DNA of 64,000 nt, from NCBI GenBank assembly GCA_946406115.1, contig OX291553.1, positions 14,575,001-14,639,000 of the forward strand, in the 5' to 3' direction. Shown here in pieces: positions 20,910 to 33,725 of the stretch. The notes below the pieces were generated by a model. It searched no databases and was not told where the DNA came from. It saw only the letters and a list, made by a program, of their open reading frames with translations. This DNA is from Apoda limacodes (taxonomy: Eukaryota > Arthropoda > Insecta > Lepidoptera > Limacodidae). Within the stretch, counting starts at the first letter, position 1, and the number at the start of each line of letters is the position of its first letter. The position numbers were made by a program, and so were the translations under genes.

Positions 20910-21400
20910 GCCAAACACTTTTAAGACTGCGATATAGACTAGATCGCGTAAATACACATTTTTTATGTAAACTTTGTAGCTTTAACATCTAAGGTATAAA
21001 AAAAATATTCTAGTGTTTGGTGACTTACTGAGTGATTTTTGTTTTTTGTACTTAATGCTAAAAAGAATCTGGAAGTGATCACTGTTTAAACACTTGTGCA
21101 AATTTTTAAAGCGTGTATTGCATTTGTTTGTTATGAAAGTCGATTAAATAATTAGAATTGGATGTTATGTAGTGCACTAACTCTAACTCGTAGCAAAAAG
21201 TTAAAAAATTGACTACAAAACGGCAAAAACGTTGAATTCCGTACAAAAAATTGTAATATTCAAGGATTCATTATGGTATAAATTAATAAAGAAGTATATA
21301 ATAAATTTACATACAATGTCATATACATCACTATAATAGGTATATTATATATCATAGTTAATGTATATGACATTGTATGATGATTTTAAGTTCATTAGTG
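20910..21400 (+). repeat. ~490-bp dispersed repeat, copy 1
   Basis: This copy aligns along its length with 25368-25845. Shared blocks include caaatttttaaagcgtgt, cttgtgcaaattttt, gtagcaaaaagt, gactacaaaacg and atgtatatgacatt. It contains a perfect 19-bp inverted repeat, 21310-21328 against 21361-21379. I cannot assign it to a named family. Confidence 0.7.
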
Positions 21401-22317
21401 TTACAATATTAGCTTTCTAACCTAATCGCCATCTTAAGTAATAAAATTAAGATTTTTTTTAAATAATAGCTCTCCATACCTACGTTTGATTGACAGGTCA
21501 TTTTTTCGCAACACGTTGTGCATCATTTTATGTATCTTCATAAATACATACATATATTACAACTAAAATATTTATAACATTATAATATAATGCAAATCTA
21601 AACTACTTTCTGTATTGAAGGTGTATTGAAGTAACTTTACATGTAAATTAAAAATTTTTTAAAGCAGTAAACTACAATAGCTGCAATAGGTACTATAGGT
21701 AGGCACTGTTAAATTTTCATGGAAAAAAAATTAAGATTTAACTTTTCAAAAGATAATACTAGACGTGTTTCTGACCACTGTGCAATTCGTTGCGGTCATT
21801 AAGAACAGTGATTAAACACGAACCTTCACATATCACTTGTTTTCCTTATTTTGTAGAAGCAGCCCTGATTCACTACTCATTAAATATACTTGCCCTCATT
21901 AAATTTATAACATATTTACCATTTTATGGCAACATGAAATTTTCTAAAATTTGTAGTCAAATTCAACATGGTAGTGAGTTTTGTATTATAGTTTTATGTT
22001 GGACGCAGTGTTGAAATGCCTTCGATGAGTTAAATAAGACACCCATGGCATTTTATTAGAGTATTTATTTTTGTATTTTGACCCTTTTCGTAAGTAAAAC
22101 ATTTTTTGACACGGCAGACTGAGATGGATTGCGTGAATCTGTCCTAAAAGACCGAATATAAATGAATTTTTCATTTGTTTTTATATATTTGGAAGAAACG
22201 GCACAGTCAGTATAAAAAAAAAACTCAAAATCGTAGATTGTTCACCAAGGGACATACAAGATGTTTAGCCACCCAAGTAAGAGCGTTATAATTTTTATCG
22301 AAAGTTAACTGGAATAC
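21401..22317. other. No gene; one short LINE scrap
   Basis: Mostly unassigned. At 22113-22140 a 27-bp string (cggcagactgagatggattg...) is identical to 23013-23040 inside the Jockey-type copy, where it encodes ADxDGLRE of the ORF2 linker, so it is a scrap of the same family. Confidence 0.4.
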
Positions 22318-23920
22318 ATTTGCAACATCAGGGGTATTCACGCCAATCTTAACGCACTCCACAACCATCTTGAGACTGCGCAGCCGACCATTCTTTCTTC
22401 TAACGTAGACGCAGATATCCTGCCCGGCCGATCCATTATACCTTTATTTTCCTGGCTACAAACTCGAGCATAATTTTGTGAGTCGTGCCGGTGTATGTCG
22501 CCGGCTTCATAGCCTTGAAGGCAGAGACCTGTCGAAATATTCGGTGCGCATAGATCACTGCGGCCACACTCGTATCAATGCGTGCCTATACAGGTCTTAT
22601 TGCGGTGACACGGATGTACAAGTAGCTCGACACTTTACGCGCCTGAGTTTGACGACTGACAAAATTTTACAGCAATATCCCGCAGCAGAACTAGTTATTT
22701 TGGGAGACTTCCCACGCCCACCATCGTGAGTGGCTCAGTTCTAGAACCAATAGCAGGGATATCTGCTCGTTAATTTGCTTTGACCTATGGATTCTCTCAG
22801 CTGGTACTTTTTCCGACTAGGATACCAGATATATAGGAGCCTTCGAGCTCCTTACTGGTCCTTCTGCTGTCTATTCGTCCGGAAGGATATTCCGTCTCAA
22901 AGGATCCGCCTCTTGGCTTCTCGGACCACTGTCTCGTTCGGAATCAAGTGTCATGCACACAACCCGATCTATTAGAGCCAACTAATTGGCGTCGTGTGTG
23001 GCTTTATGAGTCGGCAGACTGAGATGGATTGCGTGAATTTTATGCATCGTTATCGTGGTCGCAACAGGGGTTTTTGTGCCTTCTTTTTTCGTTTCGCTTT
23101 TTTGCCCTCATTTTGATGATCGACAGAGTTCATCGCCACCAGCAATGATTGTACCGAAATTGGTACCCCTGGTCAGCGATCGACAATATGCCTTCGCCTT
23201 GGTCGCTTGACTGGTGACCTTCTAGTGGGGCGATGGGCACTAGCCATTGAGATTCAGGGGTAGTTATTGGCATGTAGCTTGGAAGGCGTTTGATCGGATC
23301 TGGCAACCGGGATATTCTATCGAAGTTGCCATCTTACGGAGTGTCCGAGGGTTTGTTCAAATCGGTGTCTTGCATTTGTCTGGCAGACGCATAAACGCTG
23401 TAGTTGATGGTAGTTTCGTTGATAGCATGGACATTAATGCTGGTGACTCGCAAGGCTCTGTGCTGTCTCCAACGTTGTTTCTACTCCATATCAATGACAT
23501 GTTGGACATCAACTACATACATTGCTATTCAGATGACAGTACTGGAGACGCTTATTACACTGGCCGTACAAAAATCCCTCGTTCCGTTGTGGAGGAAAAG
23601 CGCGGAGAACTTGTGTCTTAAATGGAGACCACTCTGACCAAGGTATGTGACTAGGGACGGGAAAACTACCGGTCCGATTCGACTCCGCTTAGAAAACCTC
23701 ATGCACGGAGATCTTAAAATTCCAGAACATTCCCCTCACCATCTCCAAGGGCATTGGGATCCTTGGTATTGATATCTCCAGCGATGTTCAGTCCCAAGAT
23801 AATTTGCAGGACAAGGTGAAGTAAAAAACTTGGTTTAGTCAACAGAGCGAAGCAGATCTTCACCTCGTGGCAAAGTTGGCTGCTTTACAAGTAGCAAATT
23901 CGACCCTATAAGGAGTACTG
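22318..23920 (+). pseudogene. Jockey-type LINE ORF2 (endonuclease + RT), decayed (family B)
   Basis: The APE-type endonuclease begins with NIRGIHANLNALHNHLETAQ (22330 onward). It continues with VCRRLHSLEGRDLS, INACLYRS and LVILGDF, then SADxDGLREFYAS near 23012. The reverse transcriptase follows with WKAFDRIW, INAVVDGSFVDSMDINAGDSQGS (QGSVLSPTLFLLHIND) and the catalytic box CYSDDSTGDA (YADD changed to YSDD) at about 23523-23550. A later piece reads ILGIDISSDVQ. Stops, frameshifts and internal deletions interrupt it throughout, and the C-terminus and 3' UTR are missing. It is a dead copy of the family whose 3' ends lie at 12.4, 36.2, 62.4 and 63.5 kb. Confidence 0.85.
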
Positions 23921-23936
23921 CCTAATTTTTCATAAC

Positions 23937-24270
23937 GAGTATGTCAAATTTAGGTGTAAATGTGTGATATGGAGATTTGAGGCGTATACATATACAATAT
24001 AAGCCATTAATGATCCTTGATTTTATGTATAAGGTTTTAAATGCTTTAAAATTAGAATATGCCAACGAGGACAATTTTCAATATAGCTTTATCCATCTTC
24101 CGTATACTTATCTTAATATTTATATCATTTTAATATTTTTCTTAACGAGATGGCGGAAAAATATGTCAAATATAGGAGTAAATATGTTTAAGACATGGAG
24201 ATTTGAGGCATATACACAATGTGAGCCATTAATGATCCTTGATTTTACGTATAAGGTATAAAATGCCAAT
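23937..24270 (+). repeat. Tandem duplication, two units offset ~226 bp
   Basis: The segment gtatgtcaaatttaggtgta ... gagatttgaggcgtatac ... ccattaatgatccttgattt recurs with about 85-90% identity at 24163-24270. It is non-coding. Confidence 0.75.
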
Positions 24271-25367
24271 GTCAAAAGTAAAGGAAAATAAGTTAACAGT
24301 TCCACAAATCAAAAACAATGGGCAATTAATTTATTTAAGTTAATAATAAATCCCTCGTGATTGTATAATTTAATTTAGTTTTCGTATTCACAAATGAAAT
24401 TAATATTAAAAAGCTTCTTTAGTTAGCCACTATGATTTGTTCATTCAAATATTTAATAAATTATATTTTTTTATTTCTAATAAGTCTTAAAATAGTACCT
24501 CACTATTACAGATTACTATAGGTAGATAAAGATCAAGATTTGGCATAGGTCTAATCTGACTTGTTTATGATTTTTGTCAAATTAATATATTTTCTTTGAC
24601 TTAAGTACTGGACAGTAAAAAAATAAAGCTGTCAAATGAATTGTTTTAAGAATCTTATATCATAAAACAAAAAAAAGGTGCCCTTATAAGATTCACTCGG
24701 CTTGCTATTTGTCACATGCATTTTTTTCTAAAACTTTTCAAGTCATTCATCATCATCAAGCATATGTTACACTAGGTTGACTTTTACATATTTTTACTTT
24801 ACTTCCTGAATCATAAGATAAAAGCGTAAAAATGAAAAAAAAAATGGAATTTTCATAATAAAAAAAAAATCTAGTCTAGTCTAGATCTAGTCGGAAATAT
24901 TGTTTAAATATTTTATTTGCACATTCTAACAGATTTGTGAATGACATGTACGAATGCACGAAAAATTAAAAATGCCTCGTTTTTATTTCTGAACAACAAT
25001 CTAAAATAATTCAATTTGATGTATCTTAATTAATATTTTACACGATAACTGAATATTACTATGTTACTTTATTAAAAAAACTTGAGCAAAATTTGAATCC
25101 CTTTTAATATGAATTTCTTTAATAATTTCGCTACTTTTATCAATTGTTTTCAATAATTTTTAAACAAAATTCCACAATTGTCTATGTGCAAATTGTATAG
25201 CAGCCTATGACGGCAGTACAATTCGATCACAGCCAACAGTGTGGTAGGAAATGTGATACATTTTAGGTCTGCTTAATAATCCACATACCTACTATAGTGT
25301 TAGCAAGTGATGAAGCATTAAATAAATATTATTAATTTAATGGACAGGCCTAAACTCATAACAAAAC
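24271..25367. other. No feature seen
   Basis: AT-rich. A small ctagtctagtctagatctag tract lies near 24872. Confidence 0.45.
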
Positions 25368-25845
25368 GCCGCGTAACGCTTTTAAGGCTTCGCTATAGGC
25401 TAGACCGGAAAAATACGTTTTTGTGCAAATTTTGTGGCTAAACATCATCTATATATAGCATCTAAAGGATTGAAAAAACTATAAGTTATTAAACTTAATT
25501 TTGTTTAGTGCATTATCTTAGTGAGTGATTTCATTCATTGTATTTAATGAAAAAAAAAATCTGGAAGTGACCATTGTTTCAACACTTGTGCAAATTTTTA
25601 AAGCGTGTTTTGCATTTGCTTGTAATGAAAGTTGGTTAAATAATTAAAGTAGCTTGTTATCTAGTGCATTGACCCTAAGTTGTAGCAAAAAGTCAAAAAA
25701 TGTGACTACAAAACGTTAATAACGTTAAATTCCATACAAAAAATTAAAAATTTCAAGGCGTCATCACGGTATAAATTACTTAAGAATTATATAACATATA
25801 TATCTCATAGTAATGTATATGACATTATCTTATGATTAATAGTGC
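25368..25845 (+). repeat. ~490-bp dispersed repeat, copy 2
   Basis: Direct-orientation partner of 20910-21400, about 4.4 kb away. It has lost the left arm of the hairpin seen in copy 1 but keeps the right arm near 25813. Confidence 0.7.
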
Positions 25846-26059
25846 ATTTACATACACAACGTAAAAATTACAGTAATTGGCTTTTTGGCCTGTATCGCCC
25901 TCTTAATACGATCCCCGGCAGCGACAGCTCTGTATTTTAATAGCGCTATATTTTAGTAGCAACAATTAATTAATACCTTAGCACGGCACGATTTGAAGAT
26001 AGCACTAAAAACTTGCATATTTTTACGTTTTAATTGAAAATTTTTTCGACCATAAATTA

Positions 26060-26170
26060 AGCCTGTAGAGGCACGGGCCTCTTTTTGAGTAAGGAGACTT
26101 AGGCCATAGTCGACTACGCTCGCCTAGTGCGGGTTCGTGGATATTGTCGAACTAGTAAGTTACTCACTCG
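26060..26170 (+). repeat. Fragment of a lepidopteran SINE-like repeat
   Basis: The string gcctgtagaggcacgggcct, then gacttaggccatagtcgac and gctcgcctagtgcgggttcg, matches a dispersed repeat I know from moth genomes ('...taggccatagtcnaccacgctggccnantgcgg...'). Decayed. Confidence 0.45.
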
Positions 26171-27089
26171 TAAGCCCTCTGACTTGGCATAAAGATTGCT
26201 GTCATATTATGACAAACAGTCATTAATTTTGTACACCATCTTAATTTTTAATAAATCACAATAAAAAACTAATTGATTAGCTAAGTAATGTGCGTCAAAC
26301 ACTGGTTAACACCAGTTACTCGACACTTTTTAAGTTAAGTTTCGTTCAGCTTACATAACTGCGGTACGGAACCTTCGTGCCCGAGTCCTACTTCAACTCC
26401 GTTTCCTTGATAACCTTTTTTAGGAATCATGCTCTTGAAATGATTTTCGAAATTTTCAAATACATGCATTTTCTTGAAACAGAAATTCGAAAACCATGAC
26501 CAAAGATTTAACAAGAATAAGTTATAAATAAATCGCATAAGTAACCTGATCAAAAAATTACTTAGCTTATAAAACTAGACACAAAGAAAAAATAATTAAT
26601 AGGTACATAAATATCTTAGGTATTTAAATACCAAATAAATCCACATATCCTGTGCAAACCAAATAATCACAGACCATGTTTTATGTACTTATATAATCAT
26701 CTGTATTCGTTTGCACGGCTCATTCGACTGTGAAATCAAACATTTACTTACGACTAATATAAAGAATACTCGCTTTACCATTAACCATAGGTATCCTTAA
26801 GAGGTCTATGCATGCATTATTTTAACTTCCTATATTGTATTTGACCTTGACATTAGGTAATACTAAAGAACTTAAGTCTTTTTTTAGTGACTGTTTAAAT
26901 GATACCTTTGTGGCCAGTGGCTTTATTAGTGTTTTTTTAAGGTATCTTGCTAGGATTCCATCTTTTTTATTAACGGCCGCCACATAGCTACATTTGATAA
27001 TTATTAACATGAATAAAGCAAGTCAATAGATTTTATTTATGTACTTACAATAAATGTTAATTGTATTTGCGTTTTTTCATCAGTTATAA
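26171..27089. other. No gene; one scrap of the CACTTGGCCG repeat
   Basis: At about 26362-26392 the text gcggtacggaaccttcgtgc then ccgagtccta recalls that family's end. The remainder shows nothing. Confidence 0.4.
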
Positions 27090-30046
27090 GTCAAAGTCAA
27101 AGTCAAAGTCAAAATGGTTTATTCAAATAAGAATTTTACAATCACTTTTGAATCGTCAAAGTTATAAAATATTATTTTTTGAACCCTCCCACCTTCCCGC
27201 CGGTTCACAATGTTGTTGATTTCTACCGAGAAGAATCCGGCAAGAAACTCGATAGTTACTCTTTTAAAAACACTTAAATAAACTAAAATACAATTAATGT
27301 TTTAAATAAAAGATTTTTAGTCGTACAATTTTATGATACCTATGCATCCTGTAATTGAGCATCATCAGTCCCAAGGATTTTTATCATTAACATAGTCTGA
27401 AATATTGTAATATGCCTTTTTACAAAGTACCTGCTTGATAAAAGATTTAAATTTACTTATTGATAGATTTTGAATTTTATTGGGAACTTTGTTGTAAAAG
27501 TGTATACATTGCCCCATAAAAGAGTTACTTATTTTGTGTAGACGTGTATCATGCACCAACAGCTTATTTTTACTTCTAGTATTTACTTTGTGAACGTCAC
27601 TTTTCTTGCTGAAACTATTGATATTTTTATGTACATATAAAAGATTTTCATATATGTACTGCGACACTAAAGTTAAAATTTTTACTTCCCTAAACCTATC
27701 CCTCAGAGATATCCTAGATCCTAATTTATAAATAGCACGAATTGCCCTTTTTTGTAACAAAAATATTGTATTTACATCAGCAGCGCTACCCCACAATAGG
27801 ATACCATATGTCATTAAACTATGGAAATAGCTAAAATATACTATTTTTGCAGTGTCGACATCGGTCAATTGTCTTATTTTCTTGATCGCATACACAGCAG
27901 AGCTAAGTTTTTTGGCTAGGTTATGAATATGAGGAACCCATTGAAGTTTGGAGTCCAGCGTTATGCCAAGAAAGACTGTTGAATAAACAAGTTCTAATTG
28001 CTCGCCATTAATATTAATACATGTCTGTCTCTGACTAACATTTGGTAATGTAAATTTAACACATTTGGTTTTTTTTTCATTAAGTAACAAATTATTAGCG
28101 TTAAACCAATTTACAATTTTAGAAAGGGCATCATTTAATTCATTATAACATGTCTGTCGTCTCTTAACTTTAAAAAGCAAAGAGGTGTCATCAGCAAATA
28201 AGACAATGTCATGGTTTTTTACATTATATGGGAGATCGTTAATGTAAATAAGAAATAGAAAAGGACCTAAAATTGAGCCCTGAGGGACTCCTATAGTGAC
28301 TGCTGATCCCGGAGATCTTTCACCGTTGACATCTATTTTCTGTACTCTCCTACTCATATAGGATGTCAAAAGGTCGAGAGCTTTGCCTCTAATACCATAG
28401 TGATGTAGCTTCCTGATGAGATTTTCATGTTGAACACAGTCAAATGCCTTAGATAAATCACAAAACACTCCAAGGGCGTCATGCGAATCCTCCCAGGCGT
28501 TATATATATTTTTTAATAGTGCCACTCCTGCATCGGTTGTGGAACGGCCTTTCATAAAGCCAAACTGTTTACTACTAAGTAGCTCATTAATACAGAAATG
28601 GCTTAACATTTGACAAAGTATGATTTTTTCAAAAACTTTACTGAGTATAGGTAGTATTGAAATAGGCCGAAAATTATTAGGATCTGTTGAACTACCTGAT
28701 TTAAAAAGAGGTATAACTTTGCTAAGTTTCATCTCATCAGGAAACACACCACTATCAACACAACTATTAAATATAATGGCTAAGGGTTGTGCTATAACAT
28801 GAATAATTGAATTTATAGTTTTTACAGAAAGTCCCCAAAGGTCTGTGGTGTTTTTAATTTCTAATGTTTTAAATGTATTAATGATATCTGTAGGACTAAT
28901 GTTTTTAAATACAAAGGGAACATTACATTCAGGAACACTAGCTTTTAATAATTTTTCTGCTTTGATTGATGACTTGGTTGATATGATTGATTGGACTTGA
29001 GTTTAGATGTTCAGTTGTTTTGAATGGGATATTCCTAAAAAACTGTTCAAAGGCAACTGCTACCTCAGAATTTGTTTTAAAACTAGCATCATCTACAATC
29101 AACTCAAAGTCCTGACAAGAATTCCTAGCTTTACCAGTTTCATTATTTATTATGTTCCATGTAGTTTTTATTTTATTTGTTGAATTTTTTACTTTATGTC
29201 TGAGGTGAATTGCTTTTGCAACAAGACAGACCTTTTTAAAGGTTTTTAAGTATTTTTTTAAATATTCCCTAAATATTTGGCTATTATTATATGTTTTTTC
29301 TTTATATAATTCATACAGTTTACGCCTACTTTTATGAATACCTGGGGTAGCCCATTCACTAAAACTAAAGCGACTGGAAATAAGTTTCTTTTTTGCAGTA
29401 AATATTTTATTATACTCTGTAGTAATAGTGTCAAGAACAGTATTGTACATATCATTTGGGTTGCCATTATAAAGCAAATCTGGAAGTTTATGCATTAAGT
29501 TAGATTTAAATGATTCAACCCGTTTAGTTGTTATTGGTATAAATTTAATTTCCTTTTTACTAATACTATTCTTTCTTTCTAAAACCACTAACTGTCCACA
29601 ATGATCTGACTCTAGATTGCTTATAATTGATTTTTGAATTGGTTTTATGTCAGTAAATATATTGTCGATGCAAGTGGCACTGGATACAGCAATTCTAGTT
29701 GGTTCACAAAACAAATATTTAAATTAAAAGACTGAAATAAGGCAAGCAATCTGGTGCTTAATGAGCTATTTTCCAAAATGTTTATATTGAAGTCTCCACA
29801 AACAATGATTTGTTTATTAGAATTGCTGATTTTATTCAGCACTTCTTCCATAACTAATTCAAAATTATCATAAATTGCACAAGGCGGCTTGTATACACTC
29901 ACAACAATGAGATGCTCAACTTCTAACAGGACAGCTCGGCAGTTCGCTCAACTGAGAGGCTCACAATGTCTTTACGTTCCTTAAACTTTAGCTGTTTATT
30001 AACTAAAATTAAAGAGCCACCATCTGGGGAATTGTTCATATCTGAT
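27090..30046 (-). mobile_element. CR1-like LINE, nearly full ORF2 with 3' UTR and (TTTGAC)4 tail
   Basis: Read on the minus strand: endonuclease remnant (GGSLILVN near 30020, VYKPP near 29890, CGDFNIN near 29795), a linker, then reverse transcriptase. The RT shows VIPLFKSG, NFRPIS, KQFGFMKGRST, FCDLSKAFDCVQH, the thumb motif GVPQGSILGP, and the intact catalytic box LFADDTSLLF near 28190. The C-terminal domain ends KNPWD at 27365. The frame is open for about 1.4 kb (28747-27365) and, without its own ATG, runs further upstream to near 28985. Frameshifts lie near 28985, 29650 and 29905. The 3' UTR is 27114-27364 and ends in four GTCAAA units (27090-27113). The 5' end is truncated within the endonuclease at the hairpin 30027-30077. 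Clade is judged from RT motifs and tail type. Confidence 0.85.
27365..28747 (-). CDS. Reverse transcriptase ORF of the CR1-like LINE (460 aa from an internal ATG)
   Basis: This is the longest open frame in the window. It covers RT fingers and palm (FRPIS at about residue 26-30, SKAFDCVQH near 99-107, GVPQGSILGP near 155, FADD near 182) and a C-terminal part with FLGITLD and KIRQLTDVD. The catalytic Asp pair is present. The true protein begins far upstream in the endonuclease, so the ATG at 28747 is only the first Met after a frameshift. The fragment cannot retrotranspose alone, but it is young enough that the frame has not closed. Confidence 0.8.
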   Translation of the reverse strand: MFPDEMKLSKVIPLFKSGSSTDPNNFRPISILPILSKVFEKIILCQMLSHFCINELLSSKQFGFMKGRSTTDAGVALLKNIYNAWEDSHDALGVFCDLSKAFDCVQHENLIRKLHHYGIRGKALDLLTSYMSRRVQKIDVNGERSPGSAVTIGVPQGSILGPFLFLIYINDLPYNVKNHDIVLFADDTSLLFKVKRRQTCYNELNDALSKIVNWFNANNLLLNEKKTKCVKFTLPNVSQRQTCININGEQLELVYSTVFLGITLDSKLQWVPHIHNLAKKLSSAVYAIKKIRQLTDVDTAKIVYFSYFHSLMTYGILLWGSAADVNTIFLLQKRAIRAIYKLGSRISLRDRFREVKILTLVSQYIYENLLYVHKNINSFSKKSDVHKVNTRSKNKLLVHDTRLHKISNSFMGQCIHFYNKVPNKIQNLSISKFKSFIKQVLCKKAYYNISDYVNDKNPWD

Positions 30047-30077
30047 ATCTGATAGTAATCAGATATGAACAATTCCC
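30027..30077. repeat. Perfect 20-bp inverted repeat at the LINE 5' junction
   Basis: The arms 30027-30046 and 30058-30077 (gggaattgttc... / ...gaacaattccc) are exact reverse complements separated by 11 bases. The left arm is LINE endonuclease sequence; the right arm is flank or an inverted copy of it. Confidence 0.9.
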
Positions 30078-33000
30078 TTAAGCACTTACATTTTAAAAGT
30101 ATTTGTATTTGACGCCTTCATGTCAATAAATACATCTTCCGCTGTAATGGATGTCTTAATAAAGTACCTACCAATCGGAAATATAAACTACGTCGTGGAA
30201 CTTTCCGCGTGTATTTTCATCTTAAGAAATTACTATTGTAACATATTTGCATAGTTTATATTAATTTTTTACCATCTCTATTTTAGTTATTACAGAGACA
30301 CGTGAAAATATGCCACATATATGGTGAGTAACAATAAATTAGCAGACGTACAACAATTTTAACGCAGTTATTGATATAAATGGACCTGTGAAAGACGTTT
30401 TTGTGTTCGTATCTGTTGATAAATGCGTGATTTTATTATATGTACGTACATGTTTGACCGCTGGGAGGAAAGTTCATGGCTATATTGTTTGACATTGTGG
30501 TATATAAATATATACAGTACACGAAACTTAGGGATTGGTAGATATCCTACTAATATATGTACATATGTAAACTAACATGTTTTTATATTTAGTTGTCAGG
30601 ATCTTCAAACAGATAAAATAATATTCATTAATGAAACAAAAAAAATATTAACTTCCGTCGAGACGTCGTTTCCTTGCCAATAAATTTTACAAACTTGTTT
30701 TGTCGGTCTTTTATTAGATAGAAAATAATTTAATTTTAATTAAGATAGTAAATCTAAAAAAGATATAATAGCTTTTATTGTAAAGAGAATAAGAAAATTA
30801 TACAACGGTAACGGTAACGGTATTATTACATATTATTAGTAATAAAGTTACATATTATATATTATATTTGCGTATATAGGATGCTGCTATTCTTTTGTAA
30901 AAAGGTACCTACAAGGTATAATTTACTTGAAAAAAAAGATTTACTTTTTTTCCATAAATCGAAAAATGTTATTGTCAAAATCGCAAATTTTCGGCTTACA
31001 CCTTTTTTCACTAGGAACCCAGGTTTTAGCACTAGTGGTGATAGTTGTCGCACGGACACTCTAAACAAGAATTTGCCTGTACACGCTATCTAGTTTATCT
31101 AGTCTTAATTTAAGTATTGCTTTCCCAGTTATGTAAAATTATCTTTCCTCACCAACAAATTTAGGCTTTAAGTTGATCAAAACGAGTCCCAAATAATAAC
31201 CAGAGTAGGTCATTTGGTGCAAAACTCTTCTATACCTTGAGACAAAGAAATCAAATTTCTTAAAGTATCTCAGTTGTCTAAACATTTCTTTGATCGCGAA
31301 GGCAATGGTCACCAAATCCATCTTACGGGAAATTACTCCGTATATAAACAAAGTTTTTTTCACTCCAAAAACTTTCTCACCTTCTAATGTTATTAATAAT
31401 TTCTATCTTCTATATTTTTGAAATGATAGTTTTTAAGATTAAGTCTCATTTCTCTTTCAAAAAGAATCTGTTTAGTGTAAGAACCTAACATTAAAAAAAA
31501 TCTCTGCTCTTTGTTTTTCTCAAAAGTGGCTATATATCTTTAAAAGATCAATGACACACACTTTTTATTTTTATGGCACTAAAATTTGATATGGTATGGT
31601 ATAGTATGGTAGATAACTCCTATCCAAAATTTTAATATATAGAATGTGCTCGTGCGCAACAGGTTTACAAAATTTAAAAAACAAGCTTAATAATAATAAC
31701 TGTCAAACTGGGATTAGTAGAATCCAGTTATATCTAGATTTTTGCTTTTGTGACACACTTGACAAAAATATTTGATAATGTATTCAGTAAGTAAAAAAGT
31801 TGAGTAAGAAGATTACTGTTACCGCCAAATTACGCGTTTTAACGCGCAATTGCGTACGACAGTGATAAAACTTCCGTAATTTTGCAGTCCTTTGATTGCT
31901 GTGGAAAATATATAAATGATATTATCTGTTTTTGACAATTTCTTATAAATTGCAAATTGATTTTATAAGTATATTTGATTTATCGTTATGGTATATTAAC
32001 AATTTATAATGACTGTTCTAAAGCTGAAGTTAATGTCATCTTTGACAATTTTTAACTATGAAAAAAATTTATTCTAATCATGTTTTAAGTTATATAGTAT
32101 ACTCTAAAATCTATTTTATTTCTTTCAATTTCTAGGTTTTAATATCCCATGTGTATGCCTAGCAAGGATGTCCAAAAACACCTAAAACCAGGATCATCTC
32201 GCCTTAAGCTATTAGTTTTTTCATTCAAGAAAATCAAAGATCATTGGAGGATATGTTTTTGAAAAATCTTGACATTCTATTAATTATCTACCAATGATCT
32301 TTAACAATATGTTGGTGAAGGTATTTTTGTTGATCTAGTTAACTTATACCGTTTTTGGTATCCTGCTGTATAAAAGGTTTAATTTTTATTCTCAGCAACT
32401 ACAGCTGTGATGATTTTAACCCTAACACATAAATTAAAATAAAAGTGGATTGGTATTTACTTTATAAAACAGTGATGATACGCAACGGAATATAGTGCAT
32501 TACTCTTCGGGACAAAATCTATATATTTACGTGGTTCAAATGTGTGTACCTAATTCAGTAGCTTCCTGAGAGTAGGTAGACCGTTTCCAAACCATGTTCG
32601 CCACTTGAGAAACTTGCTCTCCATCGGTTAATGGTTTCACAAAGGACGTGGCCTGCCCATCGTCACTTCAAAAAGCCTAGCTTAGCACTACCATGACTCT
32701 AGTTTATTGTACATTTTAGTAAATCTACATGAGACTCCTATGATTTGAAATAAGAATTTGACTGCAAAATCCATTTGGAAAAGAAATGTTCAAACATGCG
32801 CTGTGGTTTTACTTTGAACTACAACTACCAGTGCTTATACCAAATTCAGACTTTTGTTTTCTGTGAGTACATTTATAGTACTGTGTATGGTGATACATGA
32901 TAAATCAATTTGTATTTTATTAAATGAGGTTATCAAATGCTGTTTTTACTATACATGGACACGCCTAATGCATATTATGGCTTCACGTAAAATGTGTTTT

Positions 33001-33336
33001 TTATTACCGCCGTAATTTTTGATACCTCGTTAAACCTGTCTATAGTTAATAAATGATTATTTTAATAGCATATACCGCTTACTAACGTTTGTTTGTTTTT
33101 TTACGGCAAAAGATTTTTAAAATACATAATATGCATATAAATAGTATTATGTTGGTATCTATTTTTGTCAATATTAGTACAAATGTAGGAAAAGAACCAA
33201 AATATCCACCTCCAATCGTCGTCGTTGTTAACAATTAAACATGTCCAGAAGCTCTTTGCAGCGGGTTTTGAATAAAGATCTGCATATGCGCTTATAAGTT
33301 TCAATTAACACAATATCTAAAGTCAGCAGACCATGC
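30078..33336. other. No gene seen; long unassigned stretch
   Basis: AT-rich. Short simple tracts at about 30803-30821 ((aacggt)3) and 31590-31612 (atggtatggtatagtatggt). ORFs here are short and unlike known proteins. Confidence 0.4.
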
Positions 33337-33725
33337 GCATGCGCAGTGCCAAAAATTCCTCAATTGGATACTAGAGAATCAACAGGTCGATAGCAATTTA
33401 AAAAAAAACCATCTTTATCGATGAGGCGCACTTCCACCTTGAGGGGTACGTCAATAAACAAAACTGTCGAATTTGGGGAACCGAAAACTCACAAGTGATT
33501 CATCAGAAACCAATGCACCCACCCCGTGTAACCGTGTGGTGTGAAATTTTAGACTGGCGGAATTATTTTTCCGTATTATTTTGAAAACGTAAACGGAATG
33601 CAGACTAACTTTTTTGACCTGCATTAAATAAAATTGATGTGTTAGACATTTAGTATCAACAGCATGGTGCAGCATGCTATACTGCGGCTGAAACAATTCA
33701 GTTGTTACGGTAAAGTTAAAGAGAC
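33337..33725 (+). pseudogene. Tc/mariner-superfamily transposase relic (central part)
   Basis: The frame reads IFIDEAHFHLEGYVNKQNCR, IWGTENSQVI and MHPPRVTVWCEIL. After shifts it continues QQHGAACYTAAETIQLLR. This is the DDE core of the Tc3-like insect transposases whose members carry SDEAHFHL and QDGATCHTA. The first catalytic Asp survives in IDEAHF, the second is His (QQHG for QQDG), and the WPPRS...LD block is missing. Stops and frameshifts make it non-functional. Jockey-type RT sequence begins 150 bp downstream. Confidence 0.8.
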
